From assembly GCA_026214975.1 (NCBI GenBank), contig JAOBSW010000555.1, forward strand, positions 124,001 through 188,000: DNA of 64,000 bases. Reading direction: 5' to 3'. Of this stretch, positions 41,900-51,954 are shown in pieces. Position numbers and translations under genes: made by a program. The notes below the pieces were generated by a model. The model ran no database searches, was not told where the DNA came from, and saw nothing but the letters and a program-made list of their open reading frames with translations. The DNA is from Gentiana macrophylla. Taxonomy: Eukaryota > Streptophyta > Magnoliopsida > Gentianales > Gentianaceae. Numbering within the stretch: the stretch's first letter is position 1; each line of letters starts with the position of its first letter.

Positions 41900-42997
41900 T
41901 CAGATATTTTCACGAACTTTCGTAAGGATTTCACGGTAGACTATATTTTTCATAATGTTTTTATAGGAATGTTCTGAAAAGGTTGGTGGTGCTATGAGTA
42001 CTTTGATAGCTGAAGATTTACGTGCTCTAGAAAGAGCCACGTATAGTTGGCTATGGGAGAAGACGGGTTCTCGTAAATATATGCCTACACGGTCCAGTGT
42101 TTGACCTTGTGCTTTGTTAATAGTCATTGCGAAACATAAACGAATTGGAAACTGATATCGTTTAAAGGGGATTGCACATCTGTCTGTGTTGGAATTTTGT
42201 AGTGGAATTTTGTGTAAGATGGTTTGTTGCCCTGCGTAGGGTCCAGTTGCTATTTCAGCTACAATTGTATAGGTTTTCAGTTCTTTGCATATTAATCGTG
42301 TTCCATTACATAACCCTTTGACGGGACTTAGATTGCGTAGTAACATTACAGGGCAGTTCAACTTTAACATCAGATGATGAAGAGGAAGACTACTTGGTGA
42401 GAGTGAATTGAGGAAGTTTTCGTAATCTGCTTGGTGATAACGGTCGATGGCAACGTCGCTACTGATGTCAGTAATTACTTCCCCAGGCATTTGTTCTAAC
42501 ATTGCATCGTTTATGTCATCTACACATTCATTGGTTGGGGCTAGTAGAGCATTATTCATAAATGTATTGTGCTGTGTTGCAAAAGCCTCAATTTCTGGGT
42601 ACATGAATTGAATTAACTGTTTCAATGAAGTTTCTTTGTCGTGAAATGGAATTAGCATGTTGGTTGGTTGTTGAATGCTTCCAGTTTCGTCCTCAGTCTC
42701 TGTACCGTCTCCTATTCGTAATAAATACTCGGTGAAAGCAGGGTCTTCAATAGCCCTTATGTTTTGTGTAAGATGTATTTTCTGAAGAACTGGCCATAAC
42801 ATCGAGCTGATTAAGGATGCATTTAGTTGTTCTTGTGCGCTTGTGTTGGTTACTCTTTGGAAGAACTCGGTGAAGTCACCTCCAAAAACAACAATTTTAT
42901 TCCCAAATGGGATGTTTGTATCAGTTATATCTTTAAGCATTTCCGAAAAAGCTTCTATTGATTCTTTGTGAGCCATAGGAGCCTCGTCCCATATCAT
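41900..42997 (-). CDS. RepHel open frame 2: helicase C-terminal motifs
   Basis: 365 codons in the same frame as the previous entry, four sense codons after its TGA. It begins with the Walker B-type box MIWDEAPMAHK and contains GDFTEFFQRV (Q/R helicase motif), LTQNIRA, LNCPVMLLRNLSPVKGLCNG, FPIRLCFAMTINKAQGQTLD and YVALSRARKSSAIKVL, the PIF1/RecD-like superfamily 1 set in correct order. It is complete to the natural C-terminus. It would act only as part of RepHel, so an independent start at the Met is not expected. Confidence 0.88.
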   Translation of the reverse strand: MIWDEAPMAHKESIEAFSEMLKDITDTNIPFGNKIVVFGGDFTEFFQRVTNTSAQEQLNASLISSMLWPVLQKIHLTQNIRAIEDPAFTEYLLRIGDGTETEDETGSIQQPTNMLIPFHDKETSLKQLIQFMYPEIEAFATQHNTFMNNALLAPTNECVDDINDAMLEQMPGEVITDISSDVAIDRYHQADYENFLNSLSPSSLPLHHLMLKLNCPVMLLRNLSPVKGLCNGTRLICKELKTYTIVAEIATGPYAGQQTILHKIPLQNSNTDRCAIPFKRYQFPIRLCFAMTINKAQGQTLDRVGIYLREPVFSHSQLYVALSRARKSSAIKVLIAPPTFSEHSYKNIMKNIVYREILTKVRENI

Positions 42998-43009
42998 GAT
43001 CTTGGCTTC

Positions 43010-45142
43010 TCATAACAGCCTTGCAGTGGTTGATTGTTTACTAACATTTGCAATTTTATTTTCTTCTTCCTGTAATGGTAATTTGAAGCGTGAATGCGTA
43101 GTTCGACCTCCAGGAAGTACGCATGCCGCAACACCTGAGCTTGCTGTGGATAAAGCAATATGTCCTTTCGATCGAATTGTTTCCAAGATAGTCCTGTATA
43201 AGAAGGTTTTTCCTGTTCCACCAGGACCATCAATAAAGAACGCACCTGGGTCACCGGACGTCACTTTGGTCATTATTTGTTCAAAAGCATATTGTTGTTG
43301 TTCGTTAAGGTTGTGAACGTTTAGAAGATCACTGTCATCTACTGTTAGGCTTTTCTCAAACGCCATTTCTCTAGTAATAGTACCTTGTTGAGCTATAGTT
43401 TCAGCTTTTGGTCCCAATTTGTAATCGTCTAGTTTCTTTCCCATGTCATCAAGCATTATAGCTATGTCAAATAATGCTTTCATTCGAGCGTCAATAATGC
43501 TTGAGGAACCTAGTATTCCCTGTAGGTAATCATCAGATAGAGGTTCCATATACTTTTCCCATAGTTTACGTGGATCCGAAGGTGAGCAAAATACCAAAAT
43601 CGATACAAATAGATGACATAGTTGTCTCAGCATTTGATACATACAAGCTTCCTCAAGGCATTTATCAAGGTCATAATCTGTGGTTAATAGATTTCTTTGT
43701 AGTGCTGATTCTCTAAACGTGCAATGCAGGTAGCCATCTACAGTTAATAGATCATCAAATGAGGTTGGGCCTTTCACATGATTTAGTAGTAGACGAAGAT
43801 AGTATCGCTCTCCTTCAGTTGGACTAACAGAAACAATTCGACCAACAACTTTACCCCTTTTGCGTTGTGCCCAACTGCGTTTCCCTGAATCCCAAACAAA
43901 GTGTTTTGGGAAATCCTTGTAAAGAAGCTTTAAGTTCATGGCTGTGGAATTAAATCTGTTCATTTGAAAGAATTGAGTGAGCATTGTTCGCGACAAGAAA
44001 TTATTTGTGACGATATTGTTTAAATCTTGATTTGTGTGAAAAGAGACAAGGTAGTTATCAGGAAGGTGAAGTTGCAACGCTATGACTGCTGGGTGCATTT
44101 CAAACAAATCGAATGAGAATAACCGCCATGCCGCCTCTGGTGGTCCAACCCATCTTCCTTGTTGGTACTCACGAATCTCATTCTTGGATGTAGTTGTAGA
44201 CATGCGAAAAGCAATTTTATCAGGTCCTTTATAAATGTATTTATAGATGTACTTGACAAGTTTAATAGTCGAACATATCTCTATATTAATGTGACAATCA
44301 TACTTTTGCAGCAAGTACGGATTATAGAGAACTATCGAACGGTTATCGATTTTATGTCCCCTCACACGAACATTAATCCCAGTATCACAATGCCTGTAAT
44401 GTGGGTAACTGTTTGAGCCGTGGGTCGTGTATTGTGTGAATTCTTTAGGGTATTTGTTTTTGCACTTGTTGTCTCGCATACATGGGCATCTAGGGTTTAG
44501 AGGACCACAAGGGCCATGTACCATGTGCTTAACAACGAGAAGGTGTAAGTGTGGGTACTTGATAGGGTCAGGTAGCTCAGCGCTAATATAACGATCATAA
44601 GCATCAGGGTTCAATGGTTTTGAGTCTCTATCGACAATGAGGAGTATATGACTGTGGGGTAAACCACGCTTTTGAAACTCTATTGAGTATACAAATGCAA
44701 TTGGCAACCCAAATATATGGTCTTTCAAAAGCTCGGTCTTCAGCATTTCTAATTTTGCCTTGAAAACTCGGGAAAGTAGTTCAGGTCGGTTTTGAGGTAA
44801 TTCACTTAGGAGTAAATGTTCTGTGATTTCGGGCCATGCGGAGTTGCATGTCATGGTTAGGAAGAAATCAGGTTTTCCAAAATTTTGGACAAGACACATT
44901 GCATCCATATATCTCTTCTTCATGTCTCGCGGTCCTCCAATAAAGGAAGGAGGTAGAATGATCTTACGACCAACCTCAGAAGTGGACGTATGCCCAGATG
45001 CAATGCTGTCAAGTAAACCTCGTAAACAATCTGTACGGATTTCCTTCTGCTGCTTTTCAAGATATTCTAACCTAGATGTTTCAACCTTTACAAACATGTC
45101 GACTATGTATTGTTGTAGTAGTCTACCTGTGTGTAACAACAT
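43010..45142 (-). CDS. RepHel open frame 1: Rep (HUH/Y2) domain and helicase Walker A
   Basis: Open stretch of 710 codons within the RepHel gene. It has HUH histidines at residues 163 and 165, a CPCMRDNKCKNKYPK cysteine block at about 219-233, the tyrosines of the Y2 nuclease site within 298-304 (KYIYKYIYKG), and GPGGTGKT at 639-646. HUH/Y2 nucleases nick and join single strands in rolling-circle transposition; the helicase unwinds. The exon really starts at 45231, 30 codons before the first Met. It ends at an in-frame TGA, after which the same frame continues into the next entry. Confidence 0.9.
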   Translation of the reverse strand: MLLHTGRLLQQYIVDMFVKVETSRLEYLEKQQKEIRTDCLRGLLDSIASGHTSTSEVGRKIILPPSFIGGPRDMKKRYMDAMCLVQNFGKPDFFLTMTCNSAWPEITEHLLLSELPQNRPELLSRVFKAKLEMLKTELLKDHIFGLPIAFVYSIEFQKRGLPHSHILLIVDRDSKPLNPDAYDRYISAELPDPIKYPHLHLLVVKHMVHGPCGPLNPRCPCMRDNKCKNKYPKEFTQYTTHGSNSYPHYRHCDTGINVRVRGHKIDNRSIVLYNPYLLQKYDCHINIEICSTIKLVKYIYKYIYKGPDKIAFRMSTTTSKNEIREYQQGRWVGPPEAAWRLFSFDLFEMHPAVIALQLHLPDNYLVSFHTNQDLNNIVTNNFLSRTMLTQFFQMNRFNSTAMNLKLLYKDFPKHFVWDSGKRSWAQRKRGKVVGRIVSVSPTEGERYYLRLLLNHVKGPTSFDDLLTVDGYLHCTFRESALQRNLLTTDYDLDKCLEEACMYQMLRQLCHLFVSILVFCSPSDPRKLWEKYMEPLSDDYLQGILGSSSIIDARMKALFDIAIMLDDMGKKLDDYKLGPKAETIAQQGTITREMAFEKSLTVDDSDLLNVHNLNEQQQYAFEQIMTKVTSGDPGAFFIDGPGGTGKTFLYRTILETIRSKGHIALSTASSGVAACVLPGGRTTHSRFKLPLQEEENKIANVSKQSTTARLL

Positions 45143-46419
45143 TGAACGATCATTAGCTCGTTTTTGTAGCTTATAACAATAATTCTGACGGCAAGAGACA
45201 ATATTTCGTTTCCTTGCACCTTCATGAGCAGCTGTTAAACGAAGTAAAGATTACGCATGGAAGAGAAGGTGTCAGGAGAAGAACGACTAATAAAGTATTA
45301 CAAATTACCTGCTTCCTCTTCACGTATCAATTGATTAGCATCTTGAACAGTATTGCCTAGATTTTCCAAAGGTACTTTGCATTTGTAATTTCGTTTTCTT
45401 TTATTTGGTGGAAGTTTGTGAATGCCACTGTGCCAACCTACCTCTCCATGGGGGAAGAGAAGAGGATATTGTAGAGGATCATAACAACCAAAGTAGTGGC
45501 ATATCCTATGGGGAAGCGCATTTTTCTCATAGATTTGTATATGACATGCAGGGTTAAATTGTTTGTCACTCTCAGAAGATAAGATTGCTGAAACGTCATT
45601 ACAGGTTGGCTCATTATACACACGTTGATCAAGTGTAGGACAAGACACAAGACAAATTTGATAATTGTCAGGAGATTCAAGATCTTTTACTTGTCTTAGG
45701 AACTTGGCATATGGATTCTGAGATAAGATTTCAATTAATTTTCTCATTACAACCTTAGAAAAGCGTTCTGAAAGTTTCATTCGTTCTTCGAGCTGAGTAT
45801 CCGCATCATAAAAATATAGTTGAAGAGTAGATGGTGCATCACCAGTTCTTTCCAATGAACCTAGGTAGTTATGAATCTTACCCTGCACCTTAAATGTATA
45901 GACGCCCATGTGGTTCTTCATGAGATCTTTATCTTTTTTGGCTGAGAATGTGGTAAAGGCAAGATTATTATTGTAGCTTCTTATGTACTTCCTAAAATCA
46001 TTAGCTTCAGGGTCTGAACCCGTAAACAATTGAGCCAAGGCAGTCGGCATTTCTGAGGGAGCAATACTTATTTCCCCCTCAGAACAACAGAATCCTGGAG
46101 GTTCTCGGTAAAAAACGCTTGGCCGAACAATGCTTACAGTCAGCGACTGTAGGTAACATCGGAACAGATGGCCTATTGTTGGCAGAATCTTTTTCAGGAA
46201 GCGAGGTTTCATTTTGTAGAGTACCTCTAAACCTAGCTGATGGATACATAGCTTCATCTACATGCGCTCTATCACATGTAGAAACATCATTAGTGGAAGA
46301 CAGTAGGTGTGTTTCAGGCAAAGTTTCTCTTGAATTTGTTGTTCGTAGTATCTCAGGATCAACTGTTCCATATTCGATAGGTAAAACAACTGAAATGGGA
46401 ATACTTTGAGGTCATTGGG

Positions 46420-46894
46420 TGTCAAAATAACGTGGATGGTTCTGTTGGTTTATTGTCGATGCTTCGGTATTCTTACCGACCCTCTGAGCATAAAGCAAAT
46501 GCCGACGCTTGAGCAGAGCATTTTTCTTATCAATATTCATGTCAGTATATGCTTTATGCCTTTTTTAGAGGTAGCATGAGATGAAGAAGGCTTGTCATTT
46601 TGGGCCAAGAATTCATTTAAATGTTTGTTTCCATCTGTTTGAGGGCCAATTTTTGCACATTGAAAAGGCAAAAATGGCTGATGTGGGAATAATGGAAGGT
46701 GATCCAGATTCGTAATTATCCAAGGGCCTATTTTCGTTTACAATCAACGCTTTAGCAGTCCTGCCAGCTCTCTGAGCGTAAAGCAGGCGCCGGCGTTCGA
46801 GTAAAGCATTTTTCTTATCAGCGTCCATTTCAGCATACGCCTTACGTTTTTTTTCATTCCTATTGTTACGTTGCTCCTTTTCCATTAATTTCAC
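46420..46894 (-). repeat. Tandem duplication of the RepHel N-terminal basic block
   Basis: Two protein-level copies lie about 290 bp apart. The first (46894-46680) has AYAEMDADKKNALLERRRLL then YAQRAG; the second (about 46560-46420) has AYTDMNIDKKNALLKRRHLL then YAQRVG. Similarity continues into the residues after each block. The nucleotide copies are clearly diverged, so the duplication is old. Confidence 0.65.
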
Positions 46895-47431
46895 ACCTAA
46901 AGGCTTTCAGAAGTTGTTATTTTTAATCACAAATTTTTTGCGTAACAGCTTATGTGGGAATGCAGTGAATGGCTGAGGCTACTGTATGCCTAACTACATT
47001 AAGTATAGGACAGATTATAATAGATAATAGGTTAAAGCATAACAACAAACTAAAAGAAAGTAGCTAAAGGAAGTGGGAAAGTACCTTTGTCAATCTCCAA
47101 ACTAGATGCAACACAGAACCAATAAGAAACGAGAGAAACAATACAAACAAACCTGCAAATTTCACATAAAACCGATATATGAATGCAGTAAAGCTGTAGA
47201 TACAAGTTCAACATACTCGGAAGTGCAAAATCACCAAATGCAAAGCCAGACAAAGCTGAGAGGGCTGAACAAATGACCACGACAGACCAGACATTATCAA
47301 AGCTAAGCTAAGTAGGTGATTGTGAGCAAGAACTGAACTATATTTGTGCCTAAACGTACATAAGAAAACAAAACCTACTGATTCCAACCCCTCATTCAGA
47401 GAAATGCAAAAATTGTATGAACATTTCATAG

Positions 47432-47432
<1 letters not shown>
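46895..47432. other. Region upstream of RepHel
   Basis: Non-coding sequence where the RepHel promoter is expected. I see no clear TATA box or gene. It ends at a long (TA)n run. Confidence 0.35.

Positions 47433-47489
<57 letters not shown>
47433..47489. repeat. (TA)n microsatellite, about 28 units
   Basis: An uninterrupted ta/at run of 57 bp. It would be highly variable in length between individuals and is a frequent mis-assembly point. Confidence 0.95.
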
Positions 47490-47491
<2 letters not shown>

Positions 47492-47771
47492 CTTGTTCAT
47501 TTAATCGTCTAATGAAAACACCCTTTTTTTTGCCCCCTAATCAGCATACAATGCAGCAGGTGTAAAAACAAAGACCGACGTCCAGCCAGAAAGGGCATGT
47601 ACAACAAAGTATATGAAGTGGATTCATGTGGCGATTTACGGGTTTTTCCTTCTAGCCGAGCAAACAATGGGTACACTTTTGGGTAGTTCTTACTTCAATA
47701 ATAATGGAAATAGCAAATGGATGGAAACTTTAGTTCATTTAATTGGTTTTGTAACCAAGGTAGATAAATGC

Positions 47772-48182
47772 ATGAGAAACCAAAAAGGCGACATTTTTAC
47801 ATGGTTCTGTTTGGCTTTCCTTTTTTTTTACATGATTCCGCAACCTACAGCATACCCAATTGCCCCCACACAACATGCAATTGGAAAAAACAAGAATTCC
47901 AGAATTCAGAATCCACATCCACCATGTTATTACTCAAAATACGTTGCAGGACCCAGAAAAATAGCAGAAAGATAAGCTGAGAAACCAAAAAGGTGACTTT
48001 TTTACATGCTTCTATTTGGTTTTCCTTTTTTTACATGATTCCGCAACCTACAACATACCCAATTGGCCCCCACACAACATGCAATTGAAAAGAATTGGAA
48101 TTCCAGAATTCAGAATTCAACTCCACCATGTTATTACTGAAAATACATTGCAGAACCTAGAAAAGTAACAAAAAGATAAGCC
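47772..48182. repeat. Two tandem copies of a unit of about 205 bp
   Basis: Unit 1 (about 47772-47978) and unit 2 (about 47979-48182) both start gagaaaccaaaaagg and share tttacatgattccgcaacct, then cacaacatgcaattg and ccaccatgttattact in order. A shorter, more diverged copy follows at about 48216-48365, and another lies inside the RPA1-like gene at about 39905-40050 in the same plus-strand orientation. Confidence 0.8.
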
Positions 48183-48489
48183 AAGAAGAAAACATACAAA
48201 ATTACAGCCCAACAACAACGAAACAACATGACTCCGTACTCATCCAGCATACACAATTGATCCGAAAACAACATGCAATCCAGAAAAACAATAATAATAA
48301 TTCAGCACACCAAGCCACCATATTGGCAGCTAGAAAATATACAAAGGAAACCATAGAGAGAAAACTATACCTGATGACGAAGGAGGTAGCACAACAGTAT
48401 GAAACACAAATCGCACTGATCATAAGCCAACAAACCTACACAATTACACAAGATTACAAGCTCGAATGAAAGAAGAAAACAAAAATAAT

Positions 48490-48690
48490 TAATTTAGAGT
48501 AAGAATCGTATACATGCAAAGACAGAAGAAGCAATCGGAGGAGATATGTTCTAACCACTTTCTTATGATGATGATGATGATGAAAGCAATTACAGTAGAT
48601 TACAAGCTTGAATGAAAGACGTAAAGAATGCAAAGACAGAAGAAGTAATCGGAGGAGAGGAAATAGGTTCTCACCACAGTCTGATGTAGA
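48490..48690. repeat. Two tandem copies of a unit of about 110 bp
   Basis: gcaaagacagaagaa followed by caatcggaggaga (about 48517) and by taatcggaggaga (about 48629) mark two copies, each preceded by attacaagct(c/t)gaatgaaag. A (gat)n run at about 48564-48582 lies between them. Confidence 0.65.
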
Positions 48691-50508
48691 AGAACGACGC
48701 AATGCTATGAACCTCCTTGACCGACCAACAAATTTGGTATATATACCCACCCAATTCCAGGCGGTACAAAATCGATAGTGGGAGGCCAGACGTGGAAGCA
48801 AATCAGTGGAGCAAGACACGGTGGGTATCATGGTAGATTTCGTCGCCTACATTAGCAAATTTATAAGGTAAACCAAGGTAGAATAACACTACAGTCCATA
48901 TTCGGACTTGTATCAAATTATAAATACATATACACATATTGTTCTTTCTTTCCATTTTTGGTTTTCCTCTCTCTTTTTTTAGGGTAAAGAAAGAGATACA
49001 TAAGCATAATTTTAAAAATGAATATTGTACATCAAGAATTCGATCAATAGCCATATCCGATTTATTGTTACAATCCACTTTTCGAACAACTCGTAACTCA
49101 CGACACCATATCATTATCACGTCTCAAGGATACCTCGCAACACCACAGAAGAAATATACGGAACTAAAAATCTCAAATGCAAGGTGGTCATGGATACGTA
49201 GACCGAAATAAAGTTCGGGGCGTCAGTATTACGGGTTAGTAACACGTAAGGCTAGTTCGGGTGGCGGTCTAACCACCCTACAACAGGCTGAGAGGGGTAA
49301 CTATGGATTAAATGTTAGGTTGGCCTTTGGCTCTGATCGGGTCAAAATAAATGCCAAAACCATCACCCAATACCTAACAACGACGACCTTTCTATTTCAC
49401 CTCAAAGTTACTAATATAAGTTCAAGGTATCTTGGTCATACGACAACTATAATCATTCACTAGTCGAGTAATTATGACGTCGAAGCTATCACATGAAATT
49501 GTTTCAATTTTGAACACACGATCGACACTACAAAATAAAATGTACTCGTGTAATTACACATATCAAAGTACGCGATATGAAGGCTCGTAACACAATACAC
49601 TATGTTAAAAGTATAGAAATTAGAAAAATTGCCTGAAAATTCACTGAAACACGACAGAAAAATAAGGCACAAATCGTAAGAATCAAGACCGGAAAAATTG
49701 GCTAACTTGCCCCCACCCCTACTTTAAAAAGTGAACATCGCCCTAGATGTTTAAATAAAATGAAAACATAGGGAATGAGGGGTTTACTTAAACCCGGCAA
49801 ACGGCAAGATTTTGGCATGTGACATCCGTAAATCGATCTCCCATGATACCTGTACTTATATAATATACACAACCAACACCAAAGGTGTACAAGTATGCAG
49901 TATATAATAGTAACTTTGGGATGTCACAACACTAAAATGACACGCTTGGATCATATCAAAAAGTAATATACATCATGTATATAACACATTTAATATACAA
50001 CATGTATTACAAAATCGTCCACTGCAACTGCCAAAATGGATTTTGCAAACATAAAAAAGACTCTCCATACTCAAACTCAGTGCAGTACCAGCCATATAGT
50101 ATGCAGATTAGGTACTAATTAAGGAACAACATACAAAAGTGCAATATTAAAAAGAAATAACATATAGTAAGAAAATATCGTTACATACTTAGTTATGCAT
50201 CGTACAGACCAAAACTCGACCGTGACGGTCGTTATATCCGAAATATATGTATACGCAACCAAACATGGCCTAAACTAACCAATGGGTGGCCTATTATGGC
50301 CAATATTAACCGAGAAAGTGTAATAGTACAAAAAAATGAAATGATGGAAATAAAAGTAGTTTTACGCCACACCGGGCTTAGAAAACGATACTAAATACGA
50401 GTTTTCCCAAAGTACATCCAAAATAAAAGTTCCCAAAAGTTCCTGGGCAGCAACACGAAGAGGAAACGATTAAAAACCGATTTTAGCCCGTAAGCGCCGG
50501 CCTACGAA
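48691..50508. other. Gene-free stretch
   Basis: About 1.8 kb with only short chance ORFs. It probably contains the outer part of the Helitron and the flank into which it moved, but I cannot find a terminus. A slightly GC-richer block lies at 49220-49380 (ggcggtctaaccaccctaca); I do not recognise it. Confidence 0.4.
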
Positions 50509-50655
50509 TCATAGGCGGAATCAGAATTTTTTTTCAGCGGGGTTCGTAAATATTTAACACAGTCCGAAATGTTTTTCTATAGGTAAAATGTAGAGTATTT
50601 TTATTTTTAGCGGGGTCCGTAGACCCCCATGTGCTCAAGGTAGATCCGCCTATGC
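50509..50655. mobile_element. Short MITE-like element, about 147 bp
   Basis: The ends are ataggcggaatca (from 50511) and, inverted, ataggcggatcta (from 50653). The inner words agcggggttcg and agcggggtccg repeat. This is typical of small non-autonomous DNA elements of plants; superfamily and target duplication are not clear. Confidence 0.5.
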
Positions 50656-50824
50656 CTATGAATGCTGAAAAAAAACCCAAACTCTCTGATCCTTATTGGC
50701 GGGTGCCTGTGACTGATGGGCGGCCGCCTATCAAGGAAATTGGCCAATTCTCCGAAAAACTCGAATTTTCGGGTCTCTTACTTAGGATATTACCCCAAGC
50801 CTACCTAATAAATTCTAAGACATG
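50656..50824. other. Flank between MITE and E4
   Basis: No gene or repeat recognised. It may be the remaining 3' non-coding part of E4. Confidence 0.35.
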
Positions 50825-50869
50825 GATTGCCTCCCAAGAAGCGTTGTTGTTTAACATCGTTAGCTCGAC
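50825..50869 (-). promoter_or_regulatory. Conserved post-pol hairpin and purine box of E4
   Basis: On the minus strand: GTCG-AGCTAA-CGAT (50869-50856; the outer pair is a G-U wobble in RNA), then gttaaac, then cgcttcttgggaggcaatc (50843-50825). It has the same order as the two E3 copies and stands after the E4 integrase. Confidence 0.6.
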
Positions 50870-51079
50870 GTGATGATTTGATAAAGAGAAATGATGGAAA
50901 TGGATTATACAGATGTTAATGGATGCTTATTCGTTAACATCGGGCAAGGAAATGATTCTCTTCGGTCAGAACAAGATAGATAAACAACAATATTGGAGTC
51001 ATTGACATAACTCGCAATTCTCGGGGCAAGGTGGAGGACCCGTAAGGTTCACGATAACCAGATTAGCTTCGAAGTAAGT

Positions 51080-51954
51080 ATTCTCGTATTTATTCAACTG
51101 AAGGGCATTTGTCAAAAAACGTACCCTTGGTCTCGTGAGTAACTTCGACAGCTCCGGAAGGAAAAACCTTAGAAACTTTATACGGTCCCGTCCACCTCGA
51201 TTTCAACTTACCCTGAAAAAAGTGTAAACGAGTGTTGTATAACAAGACGTCGTCTCCCTATTTGAACTCACTCTTTTTAATTTTAGCATCATGGAGAAGC
51301 TTCATCTTCTCTTTATAGCTACGAGCACACTCGTAAGATTGCAATCGGAACTTATCGAGGTCAGCCAATTGCGACAACCATTTCTCACCTACGGCTTTCT
51401 CATCAAAATTCAGAAAATGTGTCGCCCCGTAGGCTCGATGTTCCAACTCTACGGGTGAGTGACAGGCCTTACCGGACACCAATATGTACGTGGTCATCCT
51501 TATCGGGGTCTTAAAAGCTGTCCGATGAGCCCAAACTGCGACATCGACCTTTTTAGCCCAATTCTTCCCACTCAAATTTACAGTTTTCTCTAATACGTTT
51601 AATCCGTCGATTTGAAACCTCGGCTTGCCCACTCGTTGGGGGGTGATACGGGGTTCCTAACTTGTGTCGAACTCCTTACTTGGTCAGAAATTTATTGAAA
51701 ATCTGATTTTGAAAGTGACTACCATTGTCAGCGATCATTGCTCGAGGAACTCCGAACCTAGTGAAAATTTACTTCTTCAAGAAACGAATGACTACATTAC
51801 GGTCATTAGTAGGAGAGGCGAGTGCCTCGACCAATTTTGAGACGTAATCGACCACCAAGAGAATGTACTTATTGTTGTGGGAGGACGGGAAAGGTCCCAT
51901 AAATTCGATTCCCCAAACGTCGAAGATTTCACACTCGAGAATCGGTTGCACAGT
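51080..51954 (-). pseudogene. pol: E4 integrase, C-terminal part (downstream of E5)
   Basis: The first piece (51951-51769) has [20 protein letters not shown], then [17 protein letters not shown]: the usual first catalytic Asp position reads Glu in FMGPF context (GIEFMG instead of GIDFMG). The second piece (51632-51258) has [40 protein letters not shown] and MKLLHDAKIKKSEFK. The C-terminal strand block is decayed to about 51080. The middle, with the second Asp and the Glu, is in broken frames. Confidence 0.8.

Larger units (their letters stand above)
41900..46894 (-). pseudogene. Helitron RepHel transposase gene (HUH replicase plus PIF1-type helicase)
   Basis: Minus-strand gene. N-terminal blocks 46894-46420 are basic and duplicated. 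The Helitron-like N-terminal domain runs about 46410-45309 (PPGFCCSEGEISIAPSEMPT, FRKYIRSYNNNLAFTTFSAK, ICHYFGCYDPLQYPLLFPHG). A 77-bp GT..AG intron lies at 45308-45232. The last exon (45231-41900) holds the Rep domain with HUH (RGLPHSHILL), the two-tyrosine block KYIYKYIYKG, then Walker A GPGGTGKT, the DEAP box and a C-terminal QGQTLDRVGIYL and YVALSRAR helicase end. Breaks seen: frame changes in the N-terminal part (about 46665, 46560, 46128), TGA at 46412-46414, and one TGA at 43010-43012. Confidence 0.88.

Noticed and set aside
41900..45142. Host PIF1-type helicase gene
   Set aside because: The same frame carries HUH and Y2 motifs of Helitron Rep upstream of the helicase, so it is a transposase.
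47433..47489. Long (TA) run as functional or centromeric repeat
   Set aside because: Plain microsatellite; no higher-order structure.
47772..48182. CRISPR-like repeat array
   Set aside because: Long, imperfect tandem copies without regular spacers, in a plant genome.
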